DNA from: Nocardioides astragali
GTDB lineage: Bacteria; Actinomycetota; Actinomycetes; Propionibacteriales; Nocardioidaceae
Direction: 5' to 3'
Assembly (NCBI RefSeq): GCF_024436375.1
Contig: NZ_JAFMZM010000007.1
Span: 68,731 to 132,730, forward strand
DNA: 64,000 nucleotides
Numbering within the stretch: the stretch's first letter is position 1; each line of letters starts with the position of its first letter. Positions 8,242-15,674 of this stretch are shown one piece after another. Made by a program: the position numbers and the translations under genes. Under the pieces are notes generated by a model that saw nothing but the letters and a program-made list of their open reading frames with translations, searched no databases and had not been told where the DNA came from.

Positions 8242-10332
8242 CTAGTCGGAGGGGGACTCCAGCTTCGAGGAGACCTGGTCCGGGACTCGCTCGTAGCGAG
8301 CGAACCTGCGCGTGAAGGACGCTGAGCCGTGCGACAGGGAGCGCAGCTCGGCGGAGTAGCGGCGCAGCTCGAGCTGAGGGACCTCCGCCCTGACCACCAC
8401 CGTTCCTGGCTCGCCGGCCTCGCTGCCCAGGACCTTCCCCCGTCGCGCGGAGAGGTCGCCCATGACCGTGCCGACCAGGCCGTCGGCAACGGCCACCTCC
8501 ACCTCGTCGACCGGCTCCAGGAGGCAGGTCCCGCCGCGCGTCGCAGCGTCGCGCAGCGCCAGCCCGCCGGCTGTCTGGAAAGCCATGTCGGAGGAGTCGA
8601 CGCTGTGGGCCTTGCCGTCGGTCAGGATCACCCGCAGGTCGACCATCGGGTAGCCGGTCTCGACCCCGTGACTCATCTGCGACCGGACACCCTTCTCGAC
8701 CGAGGGGATGAACTGCCGCGGCACGGCACCGCCGACGACGCGGTCGACGAACTCGAACCCGCCGCCGCGCGGCAGCGGTTCGACCTCGATGCTGCACACG
8801 GCGTACTGGCCGTGGCCGCCACTCTGCTTGACGTGCCGGCCGTGGCCGGTGGCAGGCCCCGCAAAGGTCTCTCGCAGAGGCACCCGGAGCTCGACCTCCT
8901 CGACCGCCACGCCGTACCGGTTCGCGAGCCGCTCGAGCAAGACGTCTGCGTGGGCCTCGCCCATCGTCCACAGCACGATCTGGTGGGTCTCCTCGTTGTG
9001 CTCGACACGCAGTGTGGGGTCCTCGGCAGCGAGCCGCTGGAGTCCCGGCGCGAGCTTGTCCTCGTCGCTCTTCGCCCGCGCCTGGATCGCCACCGGCAGC
9101 TGGGGCTCGGGCATCCGCCAGGGCTCCAGCACCAGAGGCGTGTCGACGGAGGCCAGGGTGTCGCTGGTCTCGGCTCGCCTGAGCCGTCCGATGGCGCAGA
9201 GGTCGCCCGCAGTCACGACCTGGGCCGTGACCTGGGACTTGCCCAGCGGCACCGAGAGCGACCCGATCCGCTCCACCTCGTCGTGGTCCGGGTGACTCGA
9301 CGCCGGGTCGCCTCCGTCGGCCCACGCCGAGCGGTGCCCGGACACGTGCACCGATGCGTCCGGACGTACGGTCCCCGAGAAGACCCGGACGAGGCTGACC
9401 CTCCCCAGATAGGGGTCGGTGGTCGTCTTGACCACCTCCGCGAGCAACGGACCGGACGGGTCGCACTCGATCGTGGGGCCCGGACCGCCTTCGGGCGTGT
9501 AGACCGTCGGCGTCGGATGCTCGAGCGGTGAGGGAAAGGCGGAGACCATGAGGTCGAGCAGCTCCCTGGCCCCCACGCCGCTGGTCGCGTCGACGGGGAC
9601 GACGGGGTGCAACGATCCCCGGACGACCGCGAGCTCCAGGTCGCGGACGAGGAGCTCGGGGTCGATGGACTCGCCACCCAGGTAGCGCTCCATCAAGGTC
9701 TCGTCCTCGGACTCCTCGATGATCGCCTCGATGAGCGCCGCTCGCTGGGCCTCGTGCCCGTGGTCACCGGTGATCAGGCCGACGACACGTCCGCCGTCGT
9801 GCAGGTGGACCGGCAGGACCCGGTCGCCGAAGACGCTCCGTGCCTGGGCCACCACGCCGTCGACGTCGGCGCGGGCGTGGTCGAGCTTCGTGACGACGAC
9901 CACGCGTGGCATCGCCACGTCGGCGCACTCGCGCCAGAGCGCCCGCGTCGGCTCGTCGACCTGCTCGTTCGCGGCGATGACGAAGAGAGCACAGTCCGCA
10001 GCCCGCAGGCCCGCTCGCACCTCGCCCACGAAGTCGACGTACCCGGGCGCGTCCAGCAGGTTCACCTTCACGCCCTCGTGCATGAGCGGTGCGAGCGCGA
10101 GGGCGACGGAGCGACGCTGACGATGCTCGATCTCCTCGAAGTCGCACACCGTGGTGCCGTCCTCGACGCTCCCGGCCCTGTTGAGCACGCCGGCCTCGAC
10201 GAGCAGGCGCTCGACGAGGGTGGTCTTCCCCGCGCCCGCCGCACCCACGACCAGGACGTTGCGGATCGCCTCCGGCCGGGTCGCGACCGGGGGGCCGGCC
10301 TGGCTCGCAGCGCCGCCATTCTCTCTGCTCAC
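8242..10332 (-). CDS. Elongation factor G-like GTPase (EF-G2 type)
   Basis: A 696-residue translation-factor-like GTPase of the length of EF-G. G1 is GAAGAGKT (residues 30-37), G3 is DAPG, G4 is TKLD instead of the canonical NKxD, and the switch region reads EHRQRRSVAL where true EF-G has a RGITI motif. Domains II-V follow, including GHGRHVKQSGGHGQYA and the late EKGVRSQMSHG and SVDSSDMAFQTAGGLALRDA segments of domain IV. Start chosen is GTG 10332 with AGGAG eight bases upstream; upstream in-frame sequence is not conserved-looking. EF-G2 paralogues (FusA2-like) accompany the normal EF-G in actinobacteria, and their role is unsettled. The altered switch I and G4 suggest it is not the housekeeping translocase. 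Confidence 0.9.
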   Translation of the reverse strand: MSRENGGAASQAGPPVATRPEAIRNVLVVGAAGAGKTTLVERLLVEAGVLNRAGSVEDGTTVCDFEEIEHRQRRSVALALAPLMHEGVKVNLLDAPGYVDFVGEVRAGLRAADCALFVIAANEQVDEPTRALWRECADVAMPRVVVVTKLDHARADVDGVVAQARSVFGDRVLPVHLHDGGRVVGLITGDHGHEAQRAALIEAIIEESEDETLMERYLGGESIDPELLVRDLELAVVRGSLHPVVPVDATSGVGARELLDLMVSAFPSPLEHPTPTVYTPEGGPGPTIECDPSGPLLAEVVKTTTDPYLGRVSLVRVFSGTVRPDASVHVSGHRSAWADGGDPASSHPDHDEVERIGSLSVPLGKSQVTAQVVTAGDLCAIGRLRRAETSDTLASVDTPLVLEPWRMPEPQLPVAIQARAKSDEDKLAPGLQRLAAEDPTLRVEHNEETHQIVLWTMGEAHADVLLERLANRYGVAVEEVELRVPLRETFAGPATGHGRHVKQSGGHGQYAVCSIEVEPLPRGGGFEFVDRVVGGAVPRQFIPSVEKGVRSQMSHGVETGYPMVDLRVILTDGKAHSVDSSDMAFQTAGGLALRDAATRGGTCLLEPVDEVEVAVADGLVGTVMGDLSARRGKVLGSEAGEPGTVVVRAEVPQLELRRYSAELRSLSHGSASFTRRFARYERVPDQVSSKLESPSD

Positions 10333-10432
10333 GTGACGGCTCCTGCCCGCTGGTCCGACGGTGCGAAAGGTGTCACTTTCACTGTTCACCCGATCGATCC
10401 CGCGCGGCAAGGGTGAACGCCTGATCGGGTGG

Positions 10433-10963
10433 CTAGTCGATCCGTTTGGCCATCTTGACCAACGGAACCGCGACGCCTCCCCGGTCATCGGTGAGTCGCT
10501 CGACCGGCGCGAAGCCGTACGCCGTGTAGAGCGGTTCGCCGGACAGCGTCCCCATCAGCTCGAGGCGCGTGAACCCCTCCTTCTTGGCGGCCTGCTCACA
10601 CAGAGACAGGATCAGCCGGCCGACGCCGCGACGCGCGTACGCCGGGTGGGTGTACATGGCACGCACTCTCGCCGCGTCGACGGCGGGATCGAGGAGCTCG
10701 GGGTCGCGACCCGGGGTGTGGTCACCGCCGTACATCGTGGCTCGGCGGCTCCAGCCGCCGCATCCGGCGACCGCGCGTCCGGCGAGCACGACGTAGTAGG
10801 TCCTGTCCGCGATCAGCTGCGTGTCGATGCCCATGATCGCGCGGCTGGACTCGATCTCCTCCGGCGAGAGGAACCCCTGCTGCAGCTCACTGATCGCAGC
10901 ATCCATGAGTGCTTCGAGCATCCCCAGGTCCTCCGGTGTCGCGACGCGGTGCGTGAGCTCCAT
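10433..10963 (-). CDS. GNAT-family N-acetyltransferase
   Basis: A 176-residue GCN5-related acetyltransferase that moves an acetyl group from acetyl-CoA to an unknown amine. The core is visible: a central strand ending in VRAMYTHPAYARRGVGRLIL, where R-x-G-V-G-R is the CoA pyrophosphate loop, then CEQAAKKEGFTRLELMGTLSGEPLYTAYGFAPVERL, the usual helix and C-terminal strand with a YxxxGF motif. Start ATG 10963 was chosen because sequence further upstream in frame belongs to the antisense of the cupin gene. It is divergent from the cupin gene and about 100 bases from the EF-G2-like gene. Confidence 0.88.
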   Translation of the reverse strand: MELTHRVATPEDLGMLEALMDAAISELQQGFLSPEEIESSRAIMGIDTQLIADRTYYVVLAGRAVAGCGGWSRRATMYGGDHTPGRDPELLDPAVDAARVRAMYTHPAYARRGVGRLILSLCEQAAKKEGFTRLELMGTLSGEPLYTAYGFAPVERLTDDRGGVAVPLVKMAKRID

Positions 10964-11012
10964 GACAACAGTGTCCGCGCGGGAAGTTCTCGGGCCCGAG
11001 CGGCCCCATGCG

Positions 11013-11032
11013 GGCCTGCGCAGGCCTACATT
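11013..11032 (+). promoter_or_regulatory. Palindrome next to possible -10 of the cupin gene
   Basis: A perfect 14-base palindrome GGCCTGCGCAGGCC (11013-11026) directly abuts TACATT (11027-11032), a plausible actinobacterial -10 for the cupin gene that starts at 11084. A -35 of recognisable sequence is not evident. The arrangement would place a dimeric regulator in the promoter spacer. High GC makes such palindromes somewhat more likely by chance. Confidence 0.35.
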
Positions 11033-11083
11033 GGAGGCGCCGGAGGTTGTGCTCGGGGCGGCCGTACTCAACTGGAGGAAGCT

Positions 11084-11443
11084 ATGCCGTCGCTGGACAG
11101 CCAGAGCATCGATACACCGCACGAGACAAGGCCTTTCCGGGCCCACGGGCAGATGGATGTCGTCACTCTCGGCGACTTCACCCTGGGGAAGGGGACGTTC
11201 GAGCCGGGCTGGCGCTGGTCGGAGGACGTCAAGCCGATCGCCGGGACGGATTCGTGCCAGACCCGGCACACCGGGATCTGTGTCTCGGGCAGCATGACGG
11301 TGCGCATGGACGACGGCACGGAGGGGACGGTCGGCCCGGGCGACGTCGTCCTCATCGAGCCGGGACACGACGCCTGGGTCGTCGGAGACGAGGCGTGCGT
11401 GCTCTATGACACGGGCGTCGCCGCCTACGCCAAGCCGCAGTAG
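11084..11443 (+). CDS. Cupin-domain protein
   Basis: A 119-residue single-domain cupin, a small beta-barrel that commonly binds a metal and a small ligand. Visible are the first cupin motif region (FEPGWRWSEDVKPI, then TGICVSGSMTVRMDDG) and the second (VGPGDVVLIEPGHDAWVVGDE). The first histidine pair of classical metal-binding cupins is only partly present (H60 region RHTGI; H99 region GHDAW). ATG 11084 is preceded by GGAGGA at good spacing. It is divergent from the GNAT gene. No enzymatic role can be assigned. Confidence 0.85.
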   Translation: MPSLDSQSIDTPHETRPFRAHGQMDVVTLGDFTLGKGTFEPGWRWSEDVKPIAGTDSCQTRHTGICVSGSMTVRMDDGTEGTVGPGDVVLIEPGHDAWVVGDEACVLYDTGVAAYAKPQ

Positions 11444-11489
11444 CTCGCTCCGCGGACGCGTGTCGGTACGCCGATGCAGACTGTCCGTC

Positions 11490-12200
11490 ATGGCGAGATT
11501 CGTGGATGAAGACCTGACGGACGCCGAGTTCCGGGAGTGCGACCTGACACGCGCCCGTCTGATCGGGGTGGTGATGCAGGACGCCGTCATCGACGGGCTG
11601 GTCACCAACCTTGTGGTCAACGGGGTCGAAGTGATGTCGTACGTCGAGGCCGAGCTGGACCGGCGGCACCCGGTGCGGCTGCTGATGCGATCGGCCGACC
11701 CGGCTGACCTACGCAAGGCCGAGCAGCACCTGCGGGTCGGCTGGGCGGCAACGGTCGCGCGCCTGCGCGGCATGCCCCAGGGGTCGGAGCACCAGCGCGT
11801 CGGCGGCGAGTGGTCGGCGGTGGAGACCCTGCGCCACCTCGTCTTCGTGCACGACTCGTGGTTCCGTCGCTGCTGCCTGGGATCACCTCAGCCGTTCACC
11901 GCCATCGGGCTGGCGACGGACTTCGTGCCTGACCAGGAGGAGCAAGGCCTGGATCCAGCGGCGGCACCTGACCTCGACCAGGTCTTGGCAGTGCGCGACG
12001 AGCAGGCCGCCGAGCTGGAGCGCTGGCTGGCGGGCGTGACGCCCGACGAGCTGTCGACGCTCGCGCCGGTGCCTGCCGGACCGGGCTGGCCGCCCTACGC
12101 GGCGGGGAAGACGGTGCTGGAGTGTCTGCACGTCGTCCTCGACGAGGAGTGGGCGCATCACGGGTTCTGCGTGCGCGACCTCGATCTGCTGGAGGCATGA
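11490..12200 (+). CDS. DinB-like protein with pentapeptide-repeat-like N-terminus
   Basis: A 236-residue cytoplasmic protein. Residues 1-45 contain DEDLTDAEFRECDLTRARLIG and GVVMQDAVIDGLVTN, a short run resembling pentapeptide repeats. The remainder reads as a DinB/YfiT-type four-helix bundle: EHQRVGGEWSAVETLRHLVFVHDSWF, with a conserved-type histidine in RHLVFVH, and VLECLHVVLDEEWAHHGF near the C-terminus with further candidate metal-ligand histidines (HVV, WAHH). DinB-fold proteins often act as thiol-dependent transferases, mycothiol-dependent in actinobacteria; that activity is only a family possibility here. Start ATG 11490 was preferred over the arginine-rich upstream frame. It lies 46 bases after the cupin gene. 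Confidence 0.75.
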   Translation: MARFVDEDLTDAEFRECDLTRARLIGVVMQDAVIDGLVTNLVVNGVEVMSYVEAELDRRHPVRLLMRSADPADLRKAEQHLRVGWAATVARLRGMPQGSEHQRVGGEWSAVETLRHLVFVHDSWFRRCCLGSPQPFTAIGLATDFVPDQEEQGLDPAAAPDLDQVLAVRDEQAAELERWLAGVTPDELSTLAPVPAGPGWPPYAAGKTVLECLHVVLDEEWAHHGFCVRDLDLLEA

Positions 12201-12227
12201 CGAGGAGGACGACTCCGATCCGCCGGA

Positions 12228-13658
12228 CTACGAGGTCCTCGACAGCTCCCCAGAGTCTGCTGCGGGCAGGATGTTCGCGCCGAGCCTGAAGACGTTGTCC
12301 GGGTCGTACCTGGCCTTGATCCTGGCCAGTCGGGCGTACTTCTCCGGCCCGTAGGAGGCCCGCACGCGGTCGTCCTCGAACTCGGTCATGGCGTTGACGT
12401 AGCTGCCGGTTCCGATCGTGCAGGGACCCAGCGCCTGCCAGAAGCCACGCACCCAGGTCCTCTCCGCCTCGAGGTCTCCTGGGTCGACGCAGATGCCGAT
12501 GATGAACGCGGCGTATCGCGGCGAACGGCCGCCACTGAAGGCGGTGTCGTTCTCGCCGACGGCTGAGTAGGCCTCGTCGAGCAGGTAGAACAGCACGACG
12601 GAGCTCGCTGAGCTCTTGCGGGGCAGGTGCTCGGTGATCACGTCGATCACCTGGTCGCTGAGCTCCTCCAGGTAGCAGCCCTTGTCGTAGGTGTAGTGGC
12701 CCCAGGCATTCGCTTCGTCGAGGAGCTGCTGCAGTGCGACATACGGCATCGGGTTGTTGAACGTGAAGGCCGGCGGCAGCGCCTCGTCGATACGGCTCAC
12801 GACGTTCGCGTGCGACTCCGCTGAGCCGAAGCCGGTCACCAGCACGACGTAACCAGGCTGCAGCTGGTGCTCCGGCGGCACGAACGGCGCCGGCGGTGCG
12901 TTGACGGCCCCGAACATGATGTTGAGGTCCGGGGGGAGACTCGCCGTGACGTCGCGTGCGAGACGAAGCACAGCCGCGCCCTGTTCCAGCGGCCAGAAGA
13001 TCATCGCGAAGTGCACGTCGGGGCCCACGTCGTGGAGGGCGAACTCGAACTCGGTGACGACACCGAAGTTGCCTCCACCGCCGCGCAGCGCCCAGAACAG
13101 GTCGGCGTTCTCGACCTCCGTTGCTCGAAGGACCTCGCCGGCGGCAGTGACCACCTGGGCGCCCACGAGGTTGTCGGCTGTGAGCCCCATCTGGCGGGTG
13201 AGCCAGCCCATGCCGCCGCCCAACGTGAGCCCACCGACGCCCGTATGACTGACCAGGCCCGTCGGGACCGCGAGGCCGTGCTGCTGCGTCGCGGCATCGA
13301 TGTCTCCCAACAGTGCCCCGCCACCGACCTTGGCCCGCTTGGCGACCGGGTCGACGGTCACGTGGTTGAGGCGGCGGAGGTCGATGACCACGCCACCCTC
13401 GACGACCGCGGCACCGGACATGTTGTGCGCACCCGAGCGGACTGACACCGGCAGGGCGTGCTCCTTGGCGAAGGACATGGCAGCTGCCACGTCCTTCGCG
13501 TTGACGCACTCCACCACAGCCACGGGCCGACGGTCGATGGCGGCGTTCCACACCCGGCGGACGTCGTCGTACCCCGCGTCCAGGGCCCCGGTCACCTGGC
13601 CGACCAGGGAACCACGCAGGACGCCGAGATCGAGATCGCTGCTGCCTGGGTGGGTCAT
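12228..13658 (-). CDS. FAD-linked oxidase with berberine-bridge C-terminal domain
   Basis: A 476-residue flavin-dependent oxidase or dehydrogenase of the p-cresol methylhydroxylase fold. The FAD-binding half covers residues 40-220: VRSGAHNMSG, where the histidine sits at the usual site of covalent flavin attachment, then GGALLGDID, TGLVSHTGVGGLTLGGGMGWL and the WALRGGGGNFGVVTEFEF motif. The C-terminal 45 residues (GPEKYARLARIKARYDPDNVFRLGANI) are a BBE domain, which packs on the flavin. The second covalent-attachment cysteine found in bicovalent members is not evident at the GVGG site. No signal peptide. It is convergent with the DinB-like gene and 18 bases upstream of the CHRD gene on the same strand. 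The substrate is unknown. Confidence 0.9.
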   Translation of the reverse strand: MTHPGSSDLDLGVLRGSLVGQVTGALDAGYDDVRRVWNAAIDRRPVAVVECVNAKDVAAAMSFAKEHALPVSVRSGAHNMSGAAVVEGGVVIDLRRLNHVTVDPVAKRAKVGGGALLGDIDAATQQHGLAVPTGLVSHTGVGGLTLGGGMGWLTRQMGLTADNLVGAQVVTAAGEVLRATEVENADLFWALRGGGGNFGVVTEFEFALHDVGPDVHFAMIFWPLEQGAAVLRLARDVTASLPPDLNIMFGAVNAPPAPFVPPEHQLQPGYVVLVTGFGSAESHANVVSRIDEALPPAFTFNNPMPYVALQQLLDEANAWGHYTYDKGCYLEELSDQVIDVITEHLPRKSSASSVVLFYLLDEAYSAVGENDTAFSGGRSPRYAAFIIGICVDPGDLEAERTWVRGFWQALGPCTIGTGSYVNAMTEFEDDRVRASYGPEKYARLARIKARYDPDNVFRLGANILPAADSGELSRTS

Positions 13659-13676
13659 CGGACTCTCACGGATGGC

Positions 13677-14123
13677 CTAGCCGAGGCTGCCCTGCACGGC
13701 GCCTCCGGTGTGCGGGAAGTTGTGCACGTTCACGTAGAACAGCTCAGGGTTCGCGAGTACGGCGTCGATGCGCGCGCTGCTCGTGCTGACGCAGTTGCGC
13801 GCGATGTGGGTGTCGGCTCCTACTGTCCTGAAGTCAGCGTTGAGGCCGATCCAGATGCCCTGAGCGGGCAGTGGGCCGTGGATGTGTGCCGACCCGATCC
13901 CTGAAGCGGGCTCCATGGGCGCATTGATGTTGCGGACCACCATCGTGTAGCAGACCACGTCGGCGTCGCTGTCGAATCGCAGGACTGCGATGCCCGATCC
14001 GTCCGGATCACCCGACGGAGCCAGGTGGACCGTGAAGACCTGTGTCTGGGCGGAGGCGGCCGAGCTGACGCCCGCCAACGTTGCGACAACCACTACCAGG
14101 ACCGCAAGAACGCGCTTCAGCAT
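13677..14123 (-). CDS. Secreted CHRD-domain protein
   Basis: A 148-residue exported protein. Residues 1-26 are a Sec signal peptide (LKRVLAVLVVVVATLAG, cleavage near ASAQ). The mature part fits the CHRD domain: FTVHLAPSGDPDGSGIAVLRFD, then VCYTMVVRNINAPMEPA, SAHIHGPLPAQGI, and a C-terminal ELFYVNVHNFPHTGGAVQGSLG with the typical Y-V-N-V-H-x-x-x-H-x-x-G-x-x-R/Q-G ending. CHRD domains are extracellular beta proteins of unknown ligand. ATG 14123 was chosen because the signal peptide starts there. Confidence 0.85.
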   Translation of the reverse strand: MLKRVLAVLVVVVATLAGVSSAASAQTQVFTVHLAPSGDPDGSGIAVLRFDSDADVVCYTMVVRNINAPMEPASGIGSAHIHGPLPAQGIWIGLNADFRTVGADTHIARNCVSTSSARIDAVLANPELFYVNVHNFPHTGGAVQGSLG

Positions 14124-14273
14124 GACGACCACCTCTCGTGCGTGCGGTGGCGGACAGGAGGCGAGCGGCGGTGCCACCACACTTCTTGGCGGACGTTACG
14201 TAGCGGGGGACGGCGCGAGCAGTGGCACTTCGCGACGTCACCAATATGGCGTACGAGGAGCTGATGAGCTTGC

Positions 14274-15674
14274 CTACGGCTGAGGCGAGGGGGCCGTCCG
14301 CACAGGCAGGCGTACGCGCACCACGGTATCGCCCGGCGCCGCCTCCACGCCGATCTCGCCCCCGTGCCGCTCGACGATGATCCGCCGGGAGATGTCGAGC
14401 CCCAGGCCTGTCCCCTTCCCGACCTCCTTGGTCGTGAAGAACGGCTCGAATGCGTGCGCGGCGACCTCGTCGGTCATGCCCTGGCCGGTGTCGCAGATCT
14501 CGACGACGACGGCGCGGTCGTCGGCGTACGTGCGGACGGTCAGCGTGCCTGAGCCGTCCATGGCGTCGACGGCGTTGTCGATGAGGTTCGTCCAGACCTG
14601 GTTGAGCTCGCCGGGATTGGCGGTGATGGTGGGGACGGAGTCGTCGTACTCGCGCACGACGGTGATGCCGTCGCGGAGCTTGTGGCCGAGCATGATCAGG
14701 GTGCTCTCGAGGCCGTCGACGACGCGTACGTCCTGGACGGCGGCGCGGTCGAGCTGGGAGTAGGACTTCACCGCGGAGACCAGGTCGGAGATGCGGCGGG
14801 TGGCGTTCTGGGCCTCCGCGATCAGGGTCGTCGTCGTCACCGCGCTGGCCACCCACTCCAGTCCCGCCTGCAGTGCCGCACCCGACAAGGAGGCAGCAGC
14901 CTCGTCCAGCCACGACGGGGCGACTCCCGCGCTCGCCAGGGCAGGAGCGATGACCCAGTCCCGGTCGATGTCGTGATCGGTCAGCCAGTCGGTCAGCGAC
15001 TCCTCGAGCTCGGCGAGCTCCACACCGGTCGGGGCGGACGCAGGGTCGATCGACCTCCGCAGCTCGTCCAGCGCGACGAACTGCGCGGCCGAGATCCCCT
15101 CGCCGGCGAGCCTCTGCAGCGACGCGAAGACGTCGTCGCTCGTCTGCTGCAGAGCACCCACCGAGCGGACAGCGGCGGAGGCCGGGTTGTTGATCTCGTG
15201 GGCGAGTCCGGCGGCCAGGGTGCCGAGGGCGACGAGGGCCTCCCGCTGGCGGGCGTTGGTCTCGATCCGGCGCGCGGTGCCGATCAGGCCGCGCAGCAGG
15301 TGGACGGCGAAGGGGAACCACGTCTCGCCGAGGCGACCCAGCCCGGCGGACGGCAGGCGGAAGACCCGGCTCTGCTCCATCACCCGCGCCGACCCCATGT
15401 AGACGCCGTGCTCGTCCCACGCGCGGAAGCCGCCGGCCCACTGGCCCGCGTTCTGCATCGTCGCCATGACCACGTCCTCGTGGCCCACGCGACGGACCAG
15501 GTCGATGCGACCGGACAGCAGCATCCACCAGTCGTCGGCCGGCTTGCCCTCGTCGAAGAGGTGGACGCCGGCGTCGTACGTCGCCTCCTCGCCCGCGGCA
15601 GCGAGCTCGGCCACCTGCTCGTCGGTGAAGCCGTCGAGGAGGGGGACGGCCCGCAGCTCGTCGACGAGCGTCAT
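14274..15674 (-). CDS. Sensor histidine kinase with N-terminal cyclic-nucleotide-binding domain
   Basis: A 466-residue soluble histidine kinase without membrane segments. Residues 1-130 are a CRP-like cNMP-binding domain (VPLLDGFTDEQVAELAAAGEE, VHLFDEGKPADDWWMLLSGRIDL). The dimerisation region carries the H-box LAAGLAHEINNPAS with H159 as the likely phosphorylation site. The ATPase domain has an N-box (NLIDNAVDAMDG), DTGQGM, the F-box FEPFFTTKEVGKG and GTGLGLDISRRI. The gene follows and overlaps the receiver-oxidoreductase gene by four bases (ATGA), so kinase and receiver are made together and are almost certainly cognate. The signal is unknown; residues needed to bind a cyclic nucleotide cannot be verified by eye. 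Confidence 0.9.
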   Translation of the reverse strand: MTLVDELRAVPLLDGFTDEQVAELAAAGEEATYDAGVHLFDEGKPADDWWMLLSGRIDLVRRVGHEDVVMATMQNAGQWAGGFRAWDEHGVYMGSARVMEQSRVFRLPSAGLGRLGETWFPFAVHLLRGLIGTARRIETNARQREALVALGTLAAGLAHEINNPASAAVRSVGALQQTSDDVFASLQRLAGEGISAAQFVALDELRRSIDPASAPTGVELAELEESLTDWLTDHDIDRDWVIAPALASAGVAPSWLDEAAASLSGAALQAGLEWVASAVTTTTLIAEAQNATRRISDLVSAVKSYSQLDRAAVQDVRVVDGLESTLIMLGHKLRDGITVVREYDDSVPTITANPGELNQVWTNLIDNAVDAMDGSGTLTVRTYADDRAVVVEICDTGQGMTDEVAAHAFEPFFTTKEVGKGTGLGLDISRRIIVERHGGEIGVEAAPGDTVVRVRLPVRTAPSPQP

